A stretch of 64,000 nt of DNA from Norana najaformis (GCA_964023275.1 OZ029914.1:31565351-31629350), one strand, 5' to 3'. Positions 1 through 12,531 are shown, counted from the first letter of the stretch. Numbers and translations: made by a program. Notes: a model not told the origin generated them from the letters alone.

Positions 1-510
1 TCCGCCACTGCATACATACAGACATACACACATACATACACACTGTCACATACAGCGTTTAGGATAGGAACTGGTTATTTGCGTTGTGCTGACGTCGTAC
101 GTTTTCTGTCCATTGGAAATCCGACCGCATATAAAGGTTTTATGATTAACTTTGGCTCAGAACGGATTTTGGTTGTTGGTCCTGCGTGACCGTTTTTATT
201 GCCAATCTTTCGAATAGTCGTGTTTTGTCTCCCTGCATGGATGACTTGTTTGGTTCTCCTGCGCTGTCTTTATACTTTTTTCTTTTCACTCCGTGTTTCG
301 TCACCGTCTGTCGGTTCGTTGACGTTTTATTTGCAACTCATGGGTTGTTTAGCTGGTTTTTCTGCTACCTGAGGGTGACATCTTGTTGCTATACCTGAGT
401 CATGTTATGATTGTAAATAGCTTAGGATATAAACTGTGAACCTAAAGCTGGTATCCTAGTGCATGTCCCTAGACAACATGCAATAAATATATACGTACAT
501 GCATACATGT

Positions 511-800
511 GAGGCACGGTGGTCTATCAGTAACGTGTTTGATCAATGATCATGCGGTTGCGGATTTGACTCCGTGTTGCAACCTAGGGCACGTTGTTTG
601 TTCACATCGTGCCTCTGTCACCAAGCAGTATAATTTGGTGCCGGCATGCGCTGGGAAGTAAACAGCAATTCCTGCGATGCATTGGCCCCGTATCCAGGAC
701 TTGGGATTCGTCCACTGCCGGCTCAAGGGCCAAGAAAAGGAGATGAACGCCTCCCCTACGTTTAGCGTGTGGGATATGGAATACTTTACTTACTTGCTTA
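511..800 (+). mobile_element. tRNA-derived SINE with (TTAC)n tail
   Basis: The tRNA-like head at 511-575 has GGCACGGTGGTCTATCAGTA (A-box-like) and GGATTTGACTCC (B-box-like). The body at 676-780 recurs at 55065-55183. The tail is CTTACTTACTTGCTTACTTA, which passes into (CATA)n. Confidence 0.55.
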
Positions 801-975
801 CTTACTATACATACATACACACATATAAACATACGTATACGTACATATATACATACATCGGCCTACATATACACCTACAAACAGAAATATATACATGCAG
901 ACACATACACATACATACATACACACACACGTACATGGATACACCCATACATACATACATGCGAATTTACATGGT
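780..975 (+). repeat. (CATA)n-rich microsatellite
   Basis: TTAC units pass into CATA and CACA units. It starts at the SINE tail. Confidence 0.85.
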
Positions 976-1380
976 CTATGGCGTGTATGACAACATCACG
1001 AACTGGTATCCTGTTAGATGTCCCTAGACAACCTGCAACCTCCTAAGACGTGAGGTAATCAAGTAAGATATAATCGTAATGGATGAGATTATTCGGCGGG
1101 TGGTTATTCGATTGGCCAGACACCATGGATCAGATGCTAAACGAAGCCATGTCCAACAGACAGAGGAACTTGAAAAAAAACAGCTCATATGAGCCATTCA
1201 GACGCTCGAAAGAGAAAACGATATCGCAGCAGGGATTTCTGAAAGAGTCTAAATCAGACCAACTGCATCGTTTAACTCCGTCGATGTCAGCTTACAACAC
1301 TTCTAGTCGGGCGAGGACTGAAACGTGTATATTTTCAATTTTCAATGGCAAATGGTCAATAAGCAAGACACAATAAGGCG

Positions 1381-1381
<1 letters not shown>

Positions 1382-1435
<54 letters not shown>

Positions 1436-1465
1436 ACTCACTCTCTCTCTCACACACACACAATC
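1382..1465 (+). repeat. (CT)n/(CA)n microsatellite
   Basis: Pure (CT)n for about 40 bases, then CT/CA mixtures, ending where LINE family B begins. Confidence 0.9.
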
Positions 1466-1640
1466 TCTCTCTCCTTCTGGCTGGAATTAATCTCTCCTAC
1501 GGGAGGCGTCAGCCACAAAGATTCTTCTTTTCCATTTGTTTCTATCTCCAGTCTCTTCCTTCTTCAGTCTGAGGAGCTTTAGGTCTTGTTGAATCATGTC
1601 TCCCAACTCTTCTACTGTTGTCCCCGAATGCGGCGTCCGT
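1466..1640 (-). mobile_element. LINE family B C-terminal fragment
   Basis: The minus strand reads ELGDMIQQDLKLLRLKKEET, then GDRNKWKRRIFVADASRRRD* and ends in GAAGGAGAGAGA. It abuts a (CT)n/(CA)n microsatellite on its 3' side (1382-1465). The same family is at 47703-47890. Confidence 0.75.
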
Positions 1641-1799
1641 AAGAGATAAGATGATATAAGTTAAGGTAAGATAAGATAAGGAAAGGTAAGGTAAGGTAAG
1701 GTGAGGTGAGGTAATCAAGTGAGATAATCGCTCACTGATTTTAGGTATATTTCGACATGATAGTAGTAGAAGTGTATTCGAATGAAGAGCAAACACTAT

Positions 1800-3015
1800 A
1801 GAAATTCAACAGCTTTTCCTAAGACGTAAATCTGGCTGGAATGTAAATATCAGATGACGTTCCCGTAGCCTAAGGAGAAGGAAGTCGCTTTAGCAATCTC
1901 CAACTGCGTATTGTCTCTGCAGCCATTTGACTTTTCCGTGATTACTCGATCCTTTGGCAGAAGACCAGAAACCTTCTGGTTAAATGAGGGGCTTTATTTC
2001 ACATTCGAATATTCAGAAATAGTAAGAAGTTCGTCTAAGGAATTTGGACAACGGATGCCAAAACAGTATTTAAACCAACGGGCGTTTTAAACCAAACAGA
2101 AGATTTTATACGCTTATTGATATTGGGCAAAATCCGCTTTGAGATAATAAAATGTAAAATGGCTCACATGTGCAATTTATTAAAAGATATATTTTCAGAC
2201 TGCGAGAGAATGTTCACAGAACTTATTAAAGTATTCGAAAAGATACGGTATTCAAAAGCATGGAATAACGATGCTCAGCGCAGCTAGTGTTAAAAGCCAT
2301 TTGGTTAAATATAGAAAAATACGTATATCGACCCTCTTTTAAATCTTAAATCACCCAACCGTTTGACTCTCTACTCAGGAAAAGTTTGGAATCTGTTGGA
2401 TTACCAGTTGCGGCTCTAAACCGACATCTAAAATACACAAAATAGGTTCCCTTGGTTGTTCTTTTTCTTTTTTTCGGATTCACCTCAGTCCAGCTGCTTA
2501 CAGTAACTCACGCGACGGCAGTTTTGGTGTAGGACCTGAAAACTTTCAAAAGGGCAACAATTTGTGCTGCTTAAGGTAAAAGTTTTACAGCACTCAAATG
2601 GTGGTTCCTAGCCACAATTTTCGATCAATTCGTCAATAGCGTTTCTTAGAGAAACCAAAAAGCATGACCAATTAGATGGCATTGCAAAATCTGAACAAAA
2701 CTGGAATTGAGTGCATACAAGAAATTCGATACAAACGTCTGCACCTTGTACATGTTTTAACGGAATTTTACTTCTTAATAATCCAAGCTAATTTTATGTC
2801 GATGGAGATGAAAATCATTAGCCAAAATTTAAAATGACCAAATCTTAAATTTACGACTAACCGCGCAAAAATATTTTTAAATCTATACAAAATAAAAGCA
2901 TATGGCCGATTATTAATCGATAGAGCTCATTATGTTTGGGAACGTGAAGTTTTATAAGAAGAAATTGTATTGACATTAAATTCTGTTATGGCCGCGTTGC
3001 TCGAATTGAGGTGAA
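1800..3015. other. Intergenic, nothing recognised
   Basis: AT-rich, with stops in all frames; no repeat signature or RNA gene is visible. Confidence 0.6.
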
Positions 3016-3016
3016 T

Positions 3017-3154
3017 AACGACCTAAGCACAGTGTGCTTTTTTGTGCATTTAACGACCTAAGCACACTGTGCTTTCTTGTGCATTTAACGGCCTAAGCAC
3101 ATTGTGCTTTCTTGTGCATTTAACGACCAAAGCACATTGTGCTTTCTTGTGCAC
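3017..3154 (+). repeat. 35-bp minisatellite, four copies, with internal palindrome
   Basis: Units start at 3017, 3052, 3087 and 3122. Each contains AAGCACAGTGTGCTT or a variant (AAGCACACTGTGCTT, AAGCACATTGTGCTT), so each can form a 6-bp stem. The arm sequence is kept while the loop varies. Confidence 0.92.
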
Positions 3155-3189
3155 TGGACAGCAGAAATGCACTTCGCCGCCAGAACAAC

Positions 3190-3410
3190 TCAAGCAACGT
3201 TTTCAACGTATCTTAAGTAGAACTTTTTCAGATCTGTAGAATCTCCATGTTTCAGTGCCTTTGAAAACTTTCTCAAAGGCGCCATATAAGACTGTACTGT
3301 TCGACAGTGATTTTACTTTTTCGGGTCGGAAGCACCTCTGTTGAGTTCATCATCTAAGAGGCGCTTTATAAATCTCAAACTACAATTACAATTACAATTA
3401 CAATATATAG
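3190..3410 (+). mobile_element. LINE family H 3' end
   Basis: TTTTTCGGGTCGGAAGCACC and AAGAGGCGCTTTATAAATCT followed by (ACAATT)n match 59040-59115 closely. The upstream ORF part (3190-3320) is diverged. Confidence 0.68.
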
Positions 3411-4227
3411 TTTGAGCCCAGAATAACAGACCTTCTTTGGGCAGGAAATCACGGAAAGGTGATGCATCGGTAAGCCAGATCCTTGGATTGGCAATAATCA
3501 CCATCACGGACAATTCTTCGTCCATCGTCTTTCAGAGGCTCGGCTGCGGAGAAGTCCGTTCTGCACATGCAAGTGTTGTGGTATGAGGGAGCTCTACCAT
3601 CAGCCATGGGAGTGCCAGTCGGTGAGCACAAACATGTGCTGTAAAGGCTTCATTCGGCTATTGTCATTCTCCATTCACGGATGCCTGAATATTACCTTAC
3701 CTTATCACACACCTGAGCATACTAGACCTCACCTGAATTGACCTCACCCTACCTTACCGGTATGCTATAGTTTTACTGCATGGTATTCGGCTTGCGCAGT
3801 TTGGTATGCAACTAAATGTTCGCCTTCTATGACCCTGAATGTCTGCGTCTGTGATGTATATTACTGTATCGTGTCTAAAGAAAATTGACAATTCCTTGAG
3901 ATTGGCAGCAAATGCAAATAAAATGAATAACGGCGTGGATCTGCAGAATGAAGATACGAGCCAAATGAGAGGAATGTATTCGGAGCAAGAATTGTCCTGC
4001 GGAGAAACGATGAAGGAGGCTTCTTCGTCTTCCTTCGGTTATTATTGCATCAGCTAGGAGGCGAGAGAGAGAGATAGAGGAAAATGTCAGAGTGTGGAGA
4101 TGCAATTAACTAATTACTTCTCTTCCTTACAAATCAGTTTCCTCGAACCTCTCGTCTTCTCGCATGTTGCTTCTGTCGACGACGATGCAAACCGATAATT
4201 TAATTAGTCGTGGGCTTTGTATATAAT

Positions 4228-4551
4228 GTTCTGTCTGTCTTTGTCTATGTTGGACTGGCTGTCTCTTACTCCGTCTGTGTCTCTCACTCTGTTTATGTCT
4301 CTCTCTCTGTCACTCTGTCTCTGTCTGTCACTCTGTCTCTCATTCCGTCTTTGTCTCTTATTCTGTATCTCACTCTGTCTCTCATTCCGTCTCTGTCTCT
4401 CATTCTATCTCTCACTCTGTCTGTGTCTCTCACTCTGTCTCTCATTCTGTCTCTGTCTTTGTCTCTTACTCTGTCTATGTCTCTCACTTTGTTTCTGTCT
4501 TTATATCTGTACTACGTGTCTGCATATCTCTCAGTCACTCCTCTCTTATTC

Positions 4552-4625
<74 letters not shown>
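4228..4625 (+). repeat. 400-bp pyrimidine-rich tract
   Basis: Imperfect CTCTGTCTCTCATTC units, then pure (CT)n at about 4555-4622. The reading frames here are Leu/Ser repeats and not genes. Confidence 0.9.
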
Positions 4626-4626
<1 letters not shown>

Positions 4627-4789
4627 CTGGATGCTTGTCCATTTCTGCCGCAGTTATTCTCCGTGTATGTCCGTGCGTCTCCCTCTGTCTGTCTTTCTCT
4701 ATTTCTGCCTAAATGTATCTGTCTAAGTCACTCATTCTCATTCCATTTTCTCACAAAGAAAATTAGAAAGACGGAATTATAAGAAGAGG

Positions 4790-6300
4790 AAAATCAGAGT
4801 AGATGGATAGGCTAAGCCTGTTGATGTCACTCGCTGTCGAGAGGGCTTACCGACGCCTTCATCACAACCGCCGTTGTCACCGAAGACATCTTGTCGCATC
4901 TCATTATTCTGCCTTGCGTTTGACGAGGTAGATCTAATACAGCACGACTCAAGCCATGCATGCAGTCAATCAGAATATTCAATCTCGAATGCAAAGGGCA
5001 GACCTTCCTTATGATATTGTGGTCCTCACATTGTGTCGCGTGCTAGGCCTCCCCTCCATCGACCGATCCAACCATTCACACTGTCAGACAGAGAAACGCC
5101 CAGGCATACTCGCATAGGGATACAGCAAGGATTAGAATTACATGCAGATGAGAAGCACCGACATTTGTGGCTGATGGCATCAGTTATTACAGCCTATTAC
5201 CATGTGCATCAAGGAAACGGTAAAAGTACCACTCTAAAGTCAAACAACCCTTGCAGAAACTCATCAGAACCTTGCTCCCTGCAGGGTTGAAGATCTTTAT
5301 CCTTAAGCCTTGGTCGTAATTAGAATCCGTATAAATATACATGTATGCATAACTGTACATGTATATATGCACAGGCTACATGTAATCTGAATGCAGGCAA
5401 TGATGATAAAGGAAACGACTGCAGAAAGTGACGACAATTCGTGGTTCGGAATCCAGCGGAGCTTCTATAAGAACCGGAAAACAGCCTAAGGCGAAATGCA
5501 GTCTGGGACTGGTGGGTTTCAGTCGTGATCTGAAAGCCAATACAGTCCCCGACTTAACAGACATGCAACAAACATGCAAATGAGACAGGCAGGGTTCGAG
5601 ATGCCCCTAGAAAGAGCTATAGAAATGTTAATTTATTTATTTTTTTATTTATTATTTATTTATTGACTTTAGCAGAGAGATGCACATTTCTGGGCTATAA
5701 AGATTTAGACTCCGAGAACCGTCCTTTTCTTGAAAGAGTCATGGTGAACAATCGGTTGAAGGGGTACTATACTTTTGGGGTAGCATTGAGCAAAGCTATA
5801 AGCTAGAGGCTACATACAGGCAGCCAGAATGTAAATGAGTATTGAAGCTGCCGCTCTGCTTTATCGTATATCAAAACAATAATCTAATAAACACGGTTAT
5901 ATTCTGATACTTAATGACAATTACATGAATCTAAATAAAAACTGGATTGAGCCAGAAAATTAGTAGTCACAAGGAGAAACCCCTCGAGAAAAACAAACAA
6001 GAAATCGAATTACCCGTTCTGCGTAGGATGGAAGCATACAGGATCGATGGAAGTCCGCAGATGTTCATCTGATTTAGATAAAATATAGCTGAAGTAAAAA
6101 GGTCGGTCGAGGTTGTAAAAGTTGCGATGCATGAGCGGCCATTCGATTGACAGACGAACTGTTTGACATTTATTCGACCATCTGCATTCCATACAGTTTC
6201 TATCGCAGAGGTTATATCGCAGTGACAGGTGGTCGCAATCTGAGTTTCTCACTTTCATCATCGTCGGCACTTCCAGTTTCAGTTTGCGTGACTTGTGCAT
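4790..6300. other. Intergenic, nothing recognised
   Basis: Only short random frames and a TTTA-rich run at 5630-5665. Confidence 0.55.
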
Positions 6301-6379
6301 GCAAGTTCTAAATTATTGGCCTTGCACGATGTTTCTATATCGTCCGACTACTAATTCATTTGGCAAAAATGCTGTATTT

Positions 6380-6720
6380 GCGTGATGATGATGATGATGA
6401 TGATGATAATGACGACGATGATGATGATGAGGAAGAGGAAGTTTGTAATTATAACGATGATGACGATGATACTGAACTAGAGCTAAAATAGCGTGTAACG
6501 CCATGCAATAACCTCTTTTGTGTGGTGTAAGACGACTATTGATTATAAAGCTTATGACAACGACGACAACTACAGTGATGATGATGACGGTGCTTGTGAT
6601 GATGGTGATGATAGTGTTGGTGGCCGCGATGATGGTGGTAAGGTTGTAGGGTGGTGGGATGATGATGATGACGTAGTAGTAGTAGTAGTTGTTGTTGTTG
6701 TTGATGATGATGATATAATG
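6380..6720 (+). repeat. Trinucleotide GAT/GTA/GTT blocks
   Basis: (GAT)n at 6384-6440, a GAC/GAT mix at 6560-6640, then (GTA)n, (GTT)n and (GAT)n at 6670-6712. Confidence 0.9.
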
Positions 6721-6864
6721 TTAAAATTACCCGCAATAAGTATAGAGTGCAATAGAGGGCATTTTGGCCCTGCAACAGATTAATAAAGCAACAGGGCTCG
6801 TCGTCCTTTTTCTGGTTGTCATTAAAATCGACACTTTAAAAAAGCAATTTGTCAGTGCTTCATT

Positions 6865-6965
6865 ATTATTATCATCATCTTCTTCTCCTCCTCCTCCTCC
6901 TCCTTCTTCTTCTTCTTCTTCTTCTTCTTCTTCTTCTTCTTCTTCTCCCCTTCTTCTTCCCTTGT
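6865..6965 (+). repeat. (CTT)n/(CCT)n microsatellite
   Basis: CTCCTCCTCC followed by about 16 TCT units. Confidence 0.92.
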
Positions 6966-7089
6966 TCTCCAACTTATTTGCGCAGCTTTTTGCAATCACT
7001 CCGCAGTTTTCGTTGTGTGGCAACAGGCGACGCCACGAGAGGCCAGGTCAACCGCATTTAAAAGCAGCGACCAGTTGCGTAGTCAGAAA

Positions 7090-7190
7090 TCTAATGAATA
7101 TATTTATCTATTCAAGCACTTATTACGCGCGTAGTCAGTAAAATACGGAGCGCGGAGGAAATTTGAATCTGAGGCGCGGATATTATTTGA
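7090..7190 (-). mobile_element. SINE family C 3' fragment
   Basis: TTATTACGCGCGTAGTCAGT and then TTGAATCTGAGGCGCGG parallel 51345-51395. Confidence 0.45.
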
Positions 7191-7199
7191 CTGATTATA

Positions 7200-8205
7200 T
7201 AGTGCCTTGCACTTTGTACAGAGGATCAACGCATATTTGGCTTACTGCTGTGAAGGTTATCACCGAGGACTTACAATAGACCATTACATACAGAACATTT
7301 CTCTGTCGTGACGCCGTTGCAACGCTTATGCTTGCTTATACAATTCTTGTAGATGTGTGCGTGCTCGTGAAATGGAATTTGCGCATTTAATGCAGAGACA
7401 CTTCCTGCGACAGTAGGTCTATAGTGAACAAGTGTACGCCCTTTTCACTTGTCTTTCCACTCCTATTGAAATTCAGAAAGACGTCGCAGTTTGAGCTATA
7501 AAGAGCGATATAAACTCTCGACTGTAGCAGTATATCTTGACACTGAAAATGCCTTTAAATCACTTAACCGTGTGTACGCAGGCCAATTTATGCCTAGGAA
7601 ACTCTAAAAAGCTCAGCATGTAAACAGCTGATATAAACGACTTACAGGAAACAATTAGCGAAAGAAATAAAAGCAGTCTGCACGAATAAACATGCCTCTC
7701 ACTGACCACTGGACGTCTAGAATAACCTAGTCATGTAACTAAATCACATCCTGGAAATTCAAACGCCAATTTCCCGGATCATCTGTCTTATTTTCTTGAC
7801 CAGATCCTATGACTAGGTATGTAAAAGTCCTAATAAATTCGCCACTGATCTCAACCTTATAAGCGAGACAACTCTAGATTGCGTTTTTTCTTCGTTTTCC
7901 TGTCAAGACTGGGTGATTTATTGGATTCCCGGGTGGATCCTATTTCGCAATGTTTCACTTCTCGTCTAAATTCTGGATTCATGATTGCACGAAAAACAAG
8001 GAATGGAATCGACAAGACGCATCGGCAGTCGTTCTACCTTCAGGTCCTTTCGTTCCAATCAGTTAGCTCAGCCTAAATTACCATCTGCTTTGAGTGTCCC
8101 TTCTCTTTCTATTGTCTCGTTTCAATTATTCTTTGACTTATCTTTTCTAGCTATCCCCGCTTTTTTGACACGAATTCATAAATTAGCGCGATATAAGTAG
8201 GCCTA
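7200..8205. other. Intergenic, nothing recognised
   Basis: No coding or repeat signal beyond short chance frames. Confidence 0.55.
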
Positions 8206-8209
8206 TCTG

Positions 8210-8345
8210 ATTAAAAAAAAATAATAATAACAAATAAATATAACAATAATAAATAAATAACATAATAAATAATAATAATAAATAATAAATAATATAATAA
8301 TAAATAAATAAATATAATATTAACAAATAATAATAAAATAATTAG
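8210..8345 (+). repeat. AAT/AAAT-rich low-complexity tract
   Basis: Mixed AATA, AATAA and AAT units, entirely A/T with a few C. Confidence 0.85.
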
Positions 8346-8727
8346 TTACCTTACAATTTATATGGTCATCAAGAACATTCTAGGCGGCGGCATTAATAAC
8401 AGAACTCGGTATTAACCTAACGCTGTTGCTGGTGGCCCAACTAGACTCCCCCTTCCACACTCTCTCTCTTTTCTTCTAAGGTAATGGATTGGATGACGAA
8501 AGCTTTTCAATAAACTAAACACAAACACCTCATTAATACACCAACAATAACAAAATCGGAATGGTTCAAACCCTTGGCGTGCCTATCGCCTAAGTTATGC
8601 CACGACCCACTGGTGAGCCTGGGACTCGAGCCTCATTGCCTTACGGAAGTTTCGTTTTGTAGCGCTAGAAAGAGATAGTCCACATGTTACTGCTTTCGTT
8701 TTCAGGCATCTTAATCCAGGTTTACAT

Positions 8728-8962
8728 TGTAATCGTAATCGTAATCTCGAGATTTCTACAGCGCCCAACGAAAGCTGATAAAGACGACACTTCTGCAGTG
8801 AGTCGCTTTATCGTAATCGTAATCGTAATCTCGAGATTTCTACAGCGCCCAACGAAAGCCGAGTCGCGGGAACCAACTTATTCACAGGCGCTCAGTCAAA
8901 ACAAAATCGATAGGCAAAAGGGTTCGGTTCCAGTGCAAGATCCAGGAGTCAGGCAGGCAGTC
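8728..8962 (-). mobile_element. LINE family A 3' tail, partially duplicated in tandem
   Basis: Two minus-strand copies of the terminal segment lie about 86 bases apart: TCGAGATTTCTACAGCGCCC at 8747 and again at 8833. The second continues through AACAAAATCGATAGGCAAAA to about 8962. The repeat could be a local duplication or two insertions. Confidence 0.72.
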
Positions 8963-9069
8963 TTTATTCGTTATAAGGTGTCGTACACAGACATTGGCCT
9001 ACATGTCTGCGCATGTACGCGGCCATACCGGTCGTTGGCTGTCTTTATGTCATTTTGACGGATTTTATT

Positions 9070-9630
9070 ATCTAATTATCTATTTATAATTCTGGCAGGT
9101 TGGACTTTTACTGCTGCCGAGCCTGAGTGTCGGAATAATTTTTTCGTTTTCAACACGAATTTACTGCGTTTCTGACGGTTTTTATTACTTGTTGTTGTGA
9201 CAATCTGTGACTGGAATGGTTCATCTACACAGGGAGGACAGGATTCCAGCTGGACAGCCAAGCCTCAGACCTACATACCTACGTACGCCGCACTACACCG
9301 AATATCTTGGATTTGGTGGATGAAGGGTAAAGAGAGTCTTTGAGCGGCACCCGCTGTCAACCACAGAATGGCTCAACTAACTGCCGGGCGATGGACAACA
9401 AAGGCCTATTGTGCGAAGACCTATTGTGCGCATATCCTGCGGTTCAAAGTATATCCGGACTCGGCGTCGTCTTCCATCTACGAAGGACTGGTGGAGGGTG
9501 AGACAACCTGAGCCATCGGCGGTGGATCACATCACCATTCGTCGTTCCTCATGGTCGATGCAGCGTGATTAAGAAACTCTTCTGAACATGTTGTCATCTT
9601 TCAACTGTAGTTGGAAATCTACTGTTGGGG
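9070..9630. other. Intergenic, nothing recognised
   Basis: Possible degenerate repeat around 9300-9560, not assignable. Confidence 0.5.
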
Positions 9631-9639
9631 CTCTGCGTG

Positions 9640-9715
9640 TGTATGTGTGAGAGAGACAGAGAGAGAAGGAGAGACAGAGAGACAGAGAGAGACACAGATA
9701 AAGAGAGAGAGAGAC
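9640..9715 (+). repeat. GAGA/GACA-rich tract
   Basis: GAGAGACAGAGAGAGAAGGA and similar, just left of the gypsy scrap. Confidence 0.8.
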
Positions 9716-9794
9716 AGACCTCGCCTTATTGTGTCTTGCCTATTGACCATTTGATTCTGACATGCGAGGGAGTTTGTTGATTGAGAAGCTGTTC

Positions 9795-10026
<232 letters not shown>

Positions 10027-10559
10027 CCTCTGGTGACTCTTCCAGTCATCTGAACAATGTTTGCTAACGGATGAATGCTCTGTCCTTAATGACATTTGAC
10101 ATCGTTAAGGCTATCGCAGAGATCGCCTCTGACTAACTTCTCTTGAAGCGGCGCTATACAAATTTCTCATTACAGTTACAATAACAGGTATTTTAAGAAC
10201 TGATAAAACATTTGAACACATACAATACAATTTTATTTTTAAATACAATATTGTTACAGCAAAACAGCAGTGCACACTGCAGTTGCAAAGTGTGTTCTGC
10301 ACAACAGCAGACTAAAGCCGGACTATAGCCTAAGCCTAAACTCTTAAGCAGAATGAACAAGTAGTAACCGAAAACAGATGCCAGTATCGTGACATTGAGA
10401 AAAATCGATAACAAATCTACCTGAACAAACGAGAAAAGCAAAAATCGATCTCGACTCAGCTCTAACACTTATTGGATAACAGAGACTTAGTTCCCAGTTC
10501 TCAGCCGACTCCTCAGAACTTTAGCATAGCATTGATTTTCTCTTACCTATCTTTCTCTG

Positions 10560-10645
10560 ATCTATTGCGATTTGAGCATTATGATAACGGCGCTATAGAA
10601 GTCTTTAGATTGGATTGGATTAGATTGGATTAGAATTTTCTGAAG
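10560..10645 (+). mobile_element. LINE/SINE 3' end with GATTA-rich tail
   Basis: GAGCATTATGATAACGGCGC and then TATAGAAGTCTTTAGATTGG followed by GATTGGATTAGATTGGATTA. It matches the minus-strand end at 61740-61800. Confidence 0.6.
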
Positions 10646-11415
10646 GTCAACACTACAGGCAATGGTCGATTTTACAACTGATAAGAAATTTGGCAGAAAA
10701 GATCAAGGTCGTTTTGAGTCTTAATGTTTTTGGGTTTTTGTCGCTCAAGATGCATTTGAACCTATGCACATATTTTGAATTTTAAAACATCCTTGGATTC
10801 TACCAAAATGAATGCTGTGTGTTTATGTAAAGAAGAGAATAGAGGAGAAAAAGAAAATAGAGAAAGGAGAATAAACACGAACTTCAGAAAATTTATATTG
10901 GGGCTAGGACTTGGGTTAAATTTTGACTGACTTTATGGGTAGTGACCTCATTGGGATTTGATTTTGGTGCGCCATCGATTGTTGCCTTAGGTATAGACAC
11001 GGACGACATAGCAGGGGTTAATTAAACGAAATGAGGGGCAAATAGAGAAGGAGGGTTCCAGAAGGAAAAGACATGGAAAGGTTTGCCGGTGTTCGAATAA
11101 AACAGACGCGCCTCAGTGGCTACACAATTTGGCAGATTACTAAAAACAAATTGTCCAAAGGTTTGTCGCTGTTTAATGCGCGATAGTCTGTTGATTAGGT
11201 TGCTGAGTTGTCACACAAAGGTCGAGATTTCAAATTCCAACATGGATAGAAATATATTCCAGGATGTGTGTAACATTAGCGCCCCTAGCGAACTCAATTA
11301 TAAAATGTGTACAATGTCGAAAGATCAGTCCGCGAGGGTGAAAAACTTACCACCCTCATTGGCTGAGGCTGAGAAAATGAAGTCATTAGGACTTCATACC
11401 CATGGATGTTTCTCG
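10646..11415. other. Intergenic, nothing recognised
   Basis: A 103-codon frame at 11116-11427 has no recognisable motif and runs into LINE sequence. Confidence 0.5.
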
Positions 11416-11419
11416 TGGT

Positions 11420-11990
11420 TGGCATAAAGAGACTGCTCTTTTTCGAATCGAGTACAAAGTCCTATCACTTACCTACAACACACTTCAATCCTCCCAACCC
11501 TCCTATCTTCGTGAGTTATTTACAATCCAACCACTCCGCTCAATCCGCTCCTCTTCTCCCATAACACTTCGCCCGTCCTTAAAATTTGGTAAACGCTCCA
11601 CAGCCATAGCTGCCTAACCACTCTGGAATCAATTCCTCCCAGAACTGTGACAGTTATCTGACCCATCATACAAACTCAGCTATGCTCCACCGCTAGCAAT
11701 TTTTGCATTGGCCTTTCACTCAAAACCGGAAATATTCCTCTTTCACAGATCCTATCCTGACTCCTCCTCTTCTGCCTATCTCTCTTTCCGCTCCAATCCC
11801 AAACATCACCCACCGTAGCCGCCATGCTGGCTGTATGCCTGACTTTTGAATCTTGACCTGGAACCGAACCCCTTTTGCCTATCGATTTTGTTTTGACTGA
11901 ACGCCTGTGAATAAGCTGGTCCCCGTGACGTGGCTTTCGTTGGGCGCTCTAGAAGTCTCGGGATTATGACTAGGCCTACGATTTTTTCCA
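11420..11990 (+). pseudogene. LINE family A, C-terminal fragment with 3' UTR and GATTA tail
   Basis: FRIEYKVLSLTYNTLQSSQP, then SYLRELFTIQPLRS, and later SYAPPLAIFALAFHSK mark an ORF2 C-terminus with an in-frame stop near 11617. The 3' UTR contains GCCTATCGATTTTGTTTTGA and GTGACGTGGCTTTCGTTGGG, then GCGCTCTAGAAGTCTCGGGA. The family recurs at 8728, 8814, 13082, 28466, 40460, 43405 and 45028. Confidence 0.8.
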
Positions 11991-12094
11991 CTTTTAGTCT
12001 TTCGTTAGATGGCGGTGGTGGTAAGCGCGAGGTTTATTCCAGCTTTCGCTAGATGGCAGTGTGCTGCGCACAACAACAAAAGCCACAGTTGACA

Positions 12095-12312
12095 GTCGAT
12101 GTATGTGTGTATGTATGTATGTATGTATGAATGAATGTATGTATGTATGTATGTATGTATGAATGAATGTATGTATGTATGTATGTATGAATGAATGTAT
12201 GAATGAATGTATGTATGTATGTATGTATGTATGTATGTATGTATGTATGTATGTATGTATGTATGTATGAATGAATGTATGTATGTATGTTTGTATGTAT
12301 GTATGTATGTAT
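12095..12312 (+). repeat. (GTAT)n/(GAAT)n microsatellite abutting a retroposon tail
   Basis: GTATGTATGTAT with interspersed GAATGAAT, ending at ATATTTCATTAAACTTGTAT and AGCGCCTTTAAAG, a minus-strand family F end. Confidence 0.92.
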
Positions 12313-12531
12313 ATTTCATTAAACTTGTATAGCGCCTTTAAAGCAACTCGCAAAGTCGATGCCAATTATTAAGCTTAGCATTTATTATTAGGCCTAACAT
12401 TTGTCAAGCTTAAAATTAATTATTAAAATACCTAAATTATTTACCAAGCCTAACATTTATTCTGCTTTACGTTTATTACGCCTAACAGTAATTATGCTGA
12501 ACATTTAGTTGGCTTATCATTTGAGTATGTA

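Noticed and set aside
186-398. 70-codon plus-strand frame
   Set aside because: It has a GTG start, random-looking composition and no support.
1665-1715. Possible telomere-like repeat (GGTAA)n
   Set aside because: It is a short, irregular GTAAG/GTGAG run and does not match TTAGGG.
4210-4782. 190-codon plus-strand frame (Ser/Leu-rich)
   Set aside because: It is a translation of CT-rich simple repeat; all three frames are similarly open and composition is monotonous.
6520-6783. Asp/Val-rich 87-codon frame
   Set aside because: It arises from GAT, GTA and GTT trinucleotide repeats.
11994-12365. 123-codon frame of Tyr/Ile/His repeats
   Set aside because: It is the reverse strand of the GTAT microsatellite.
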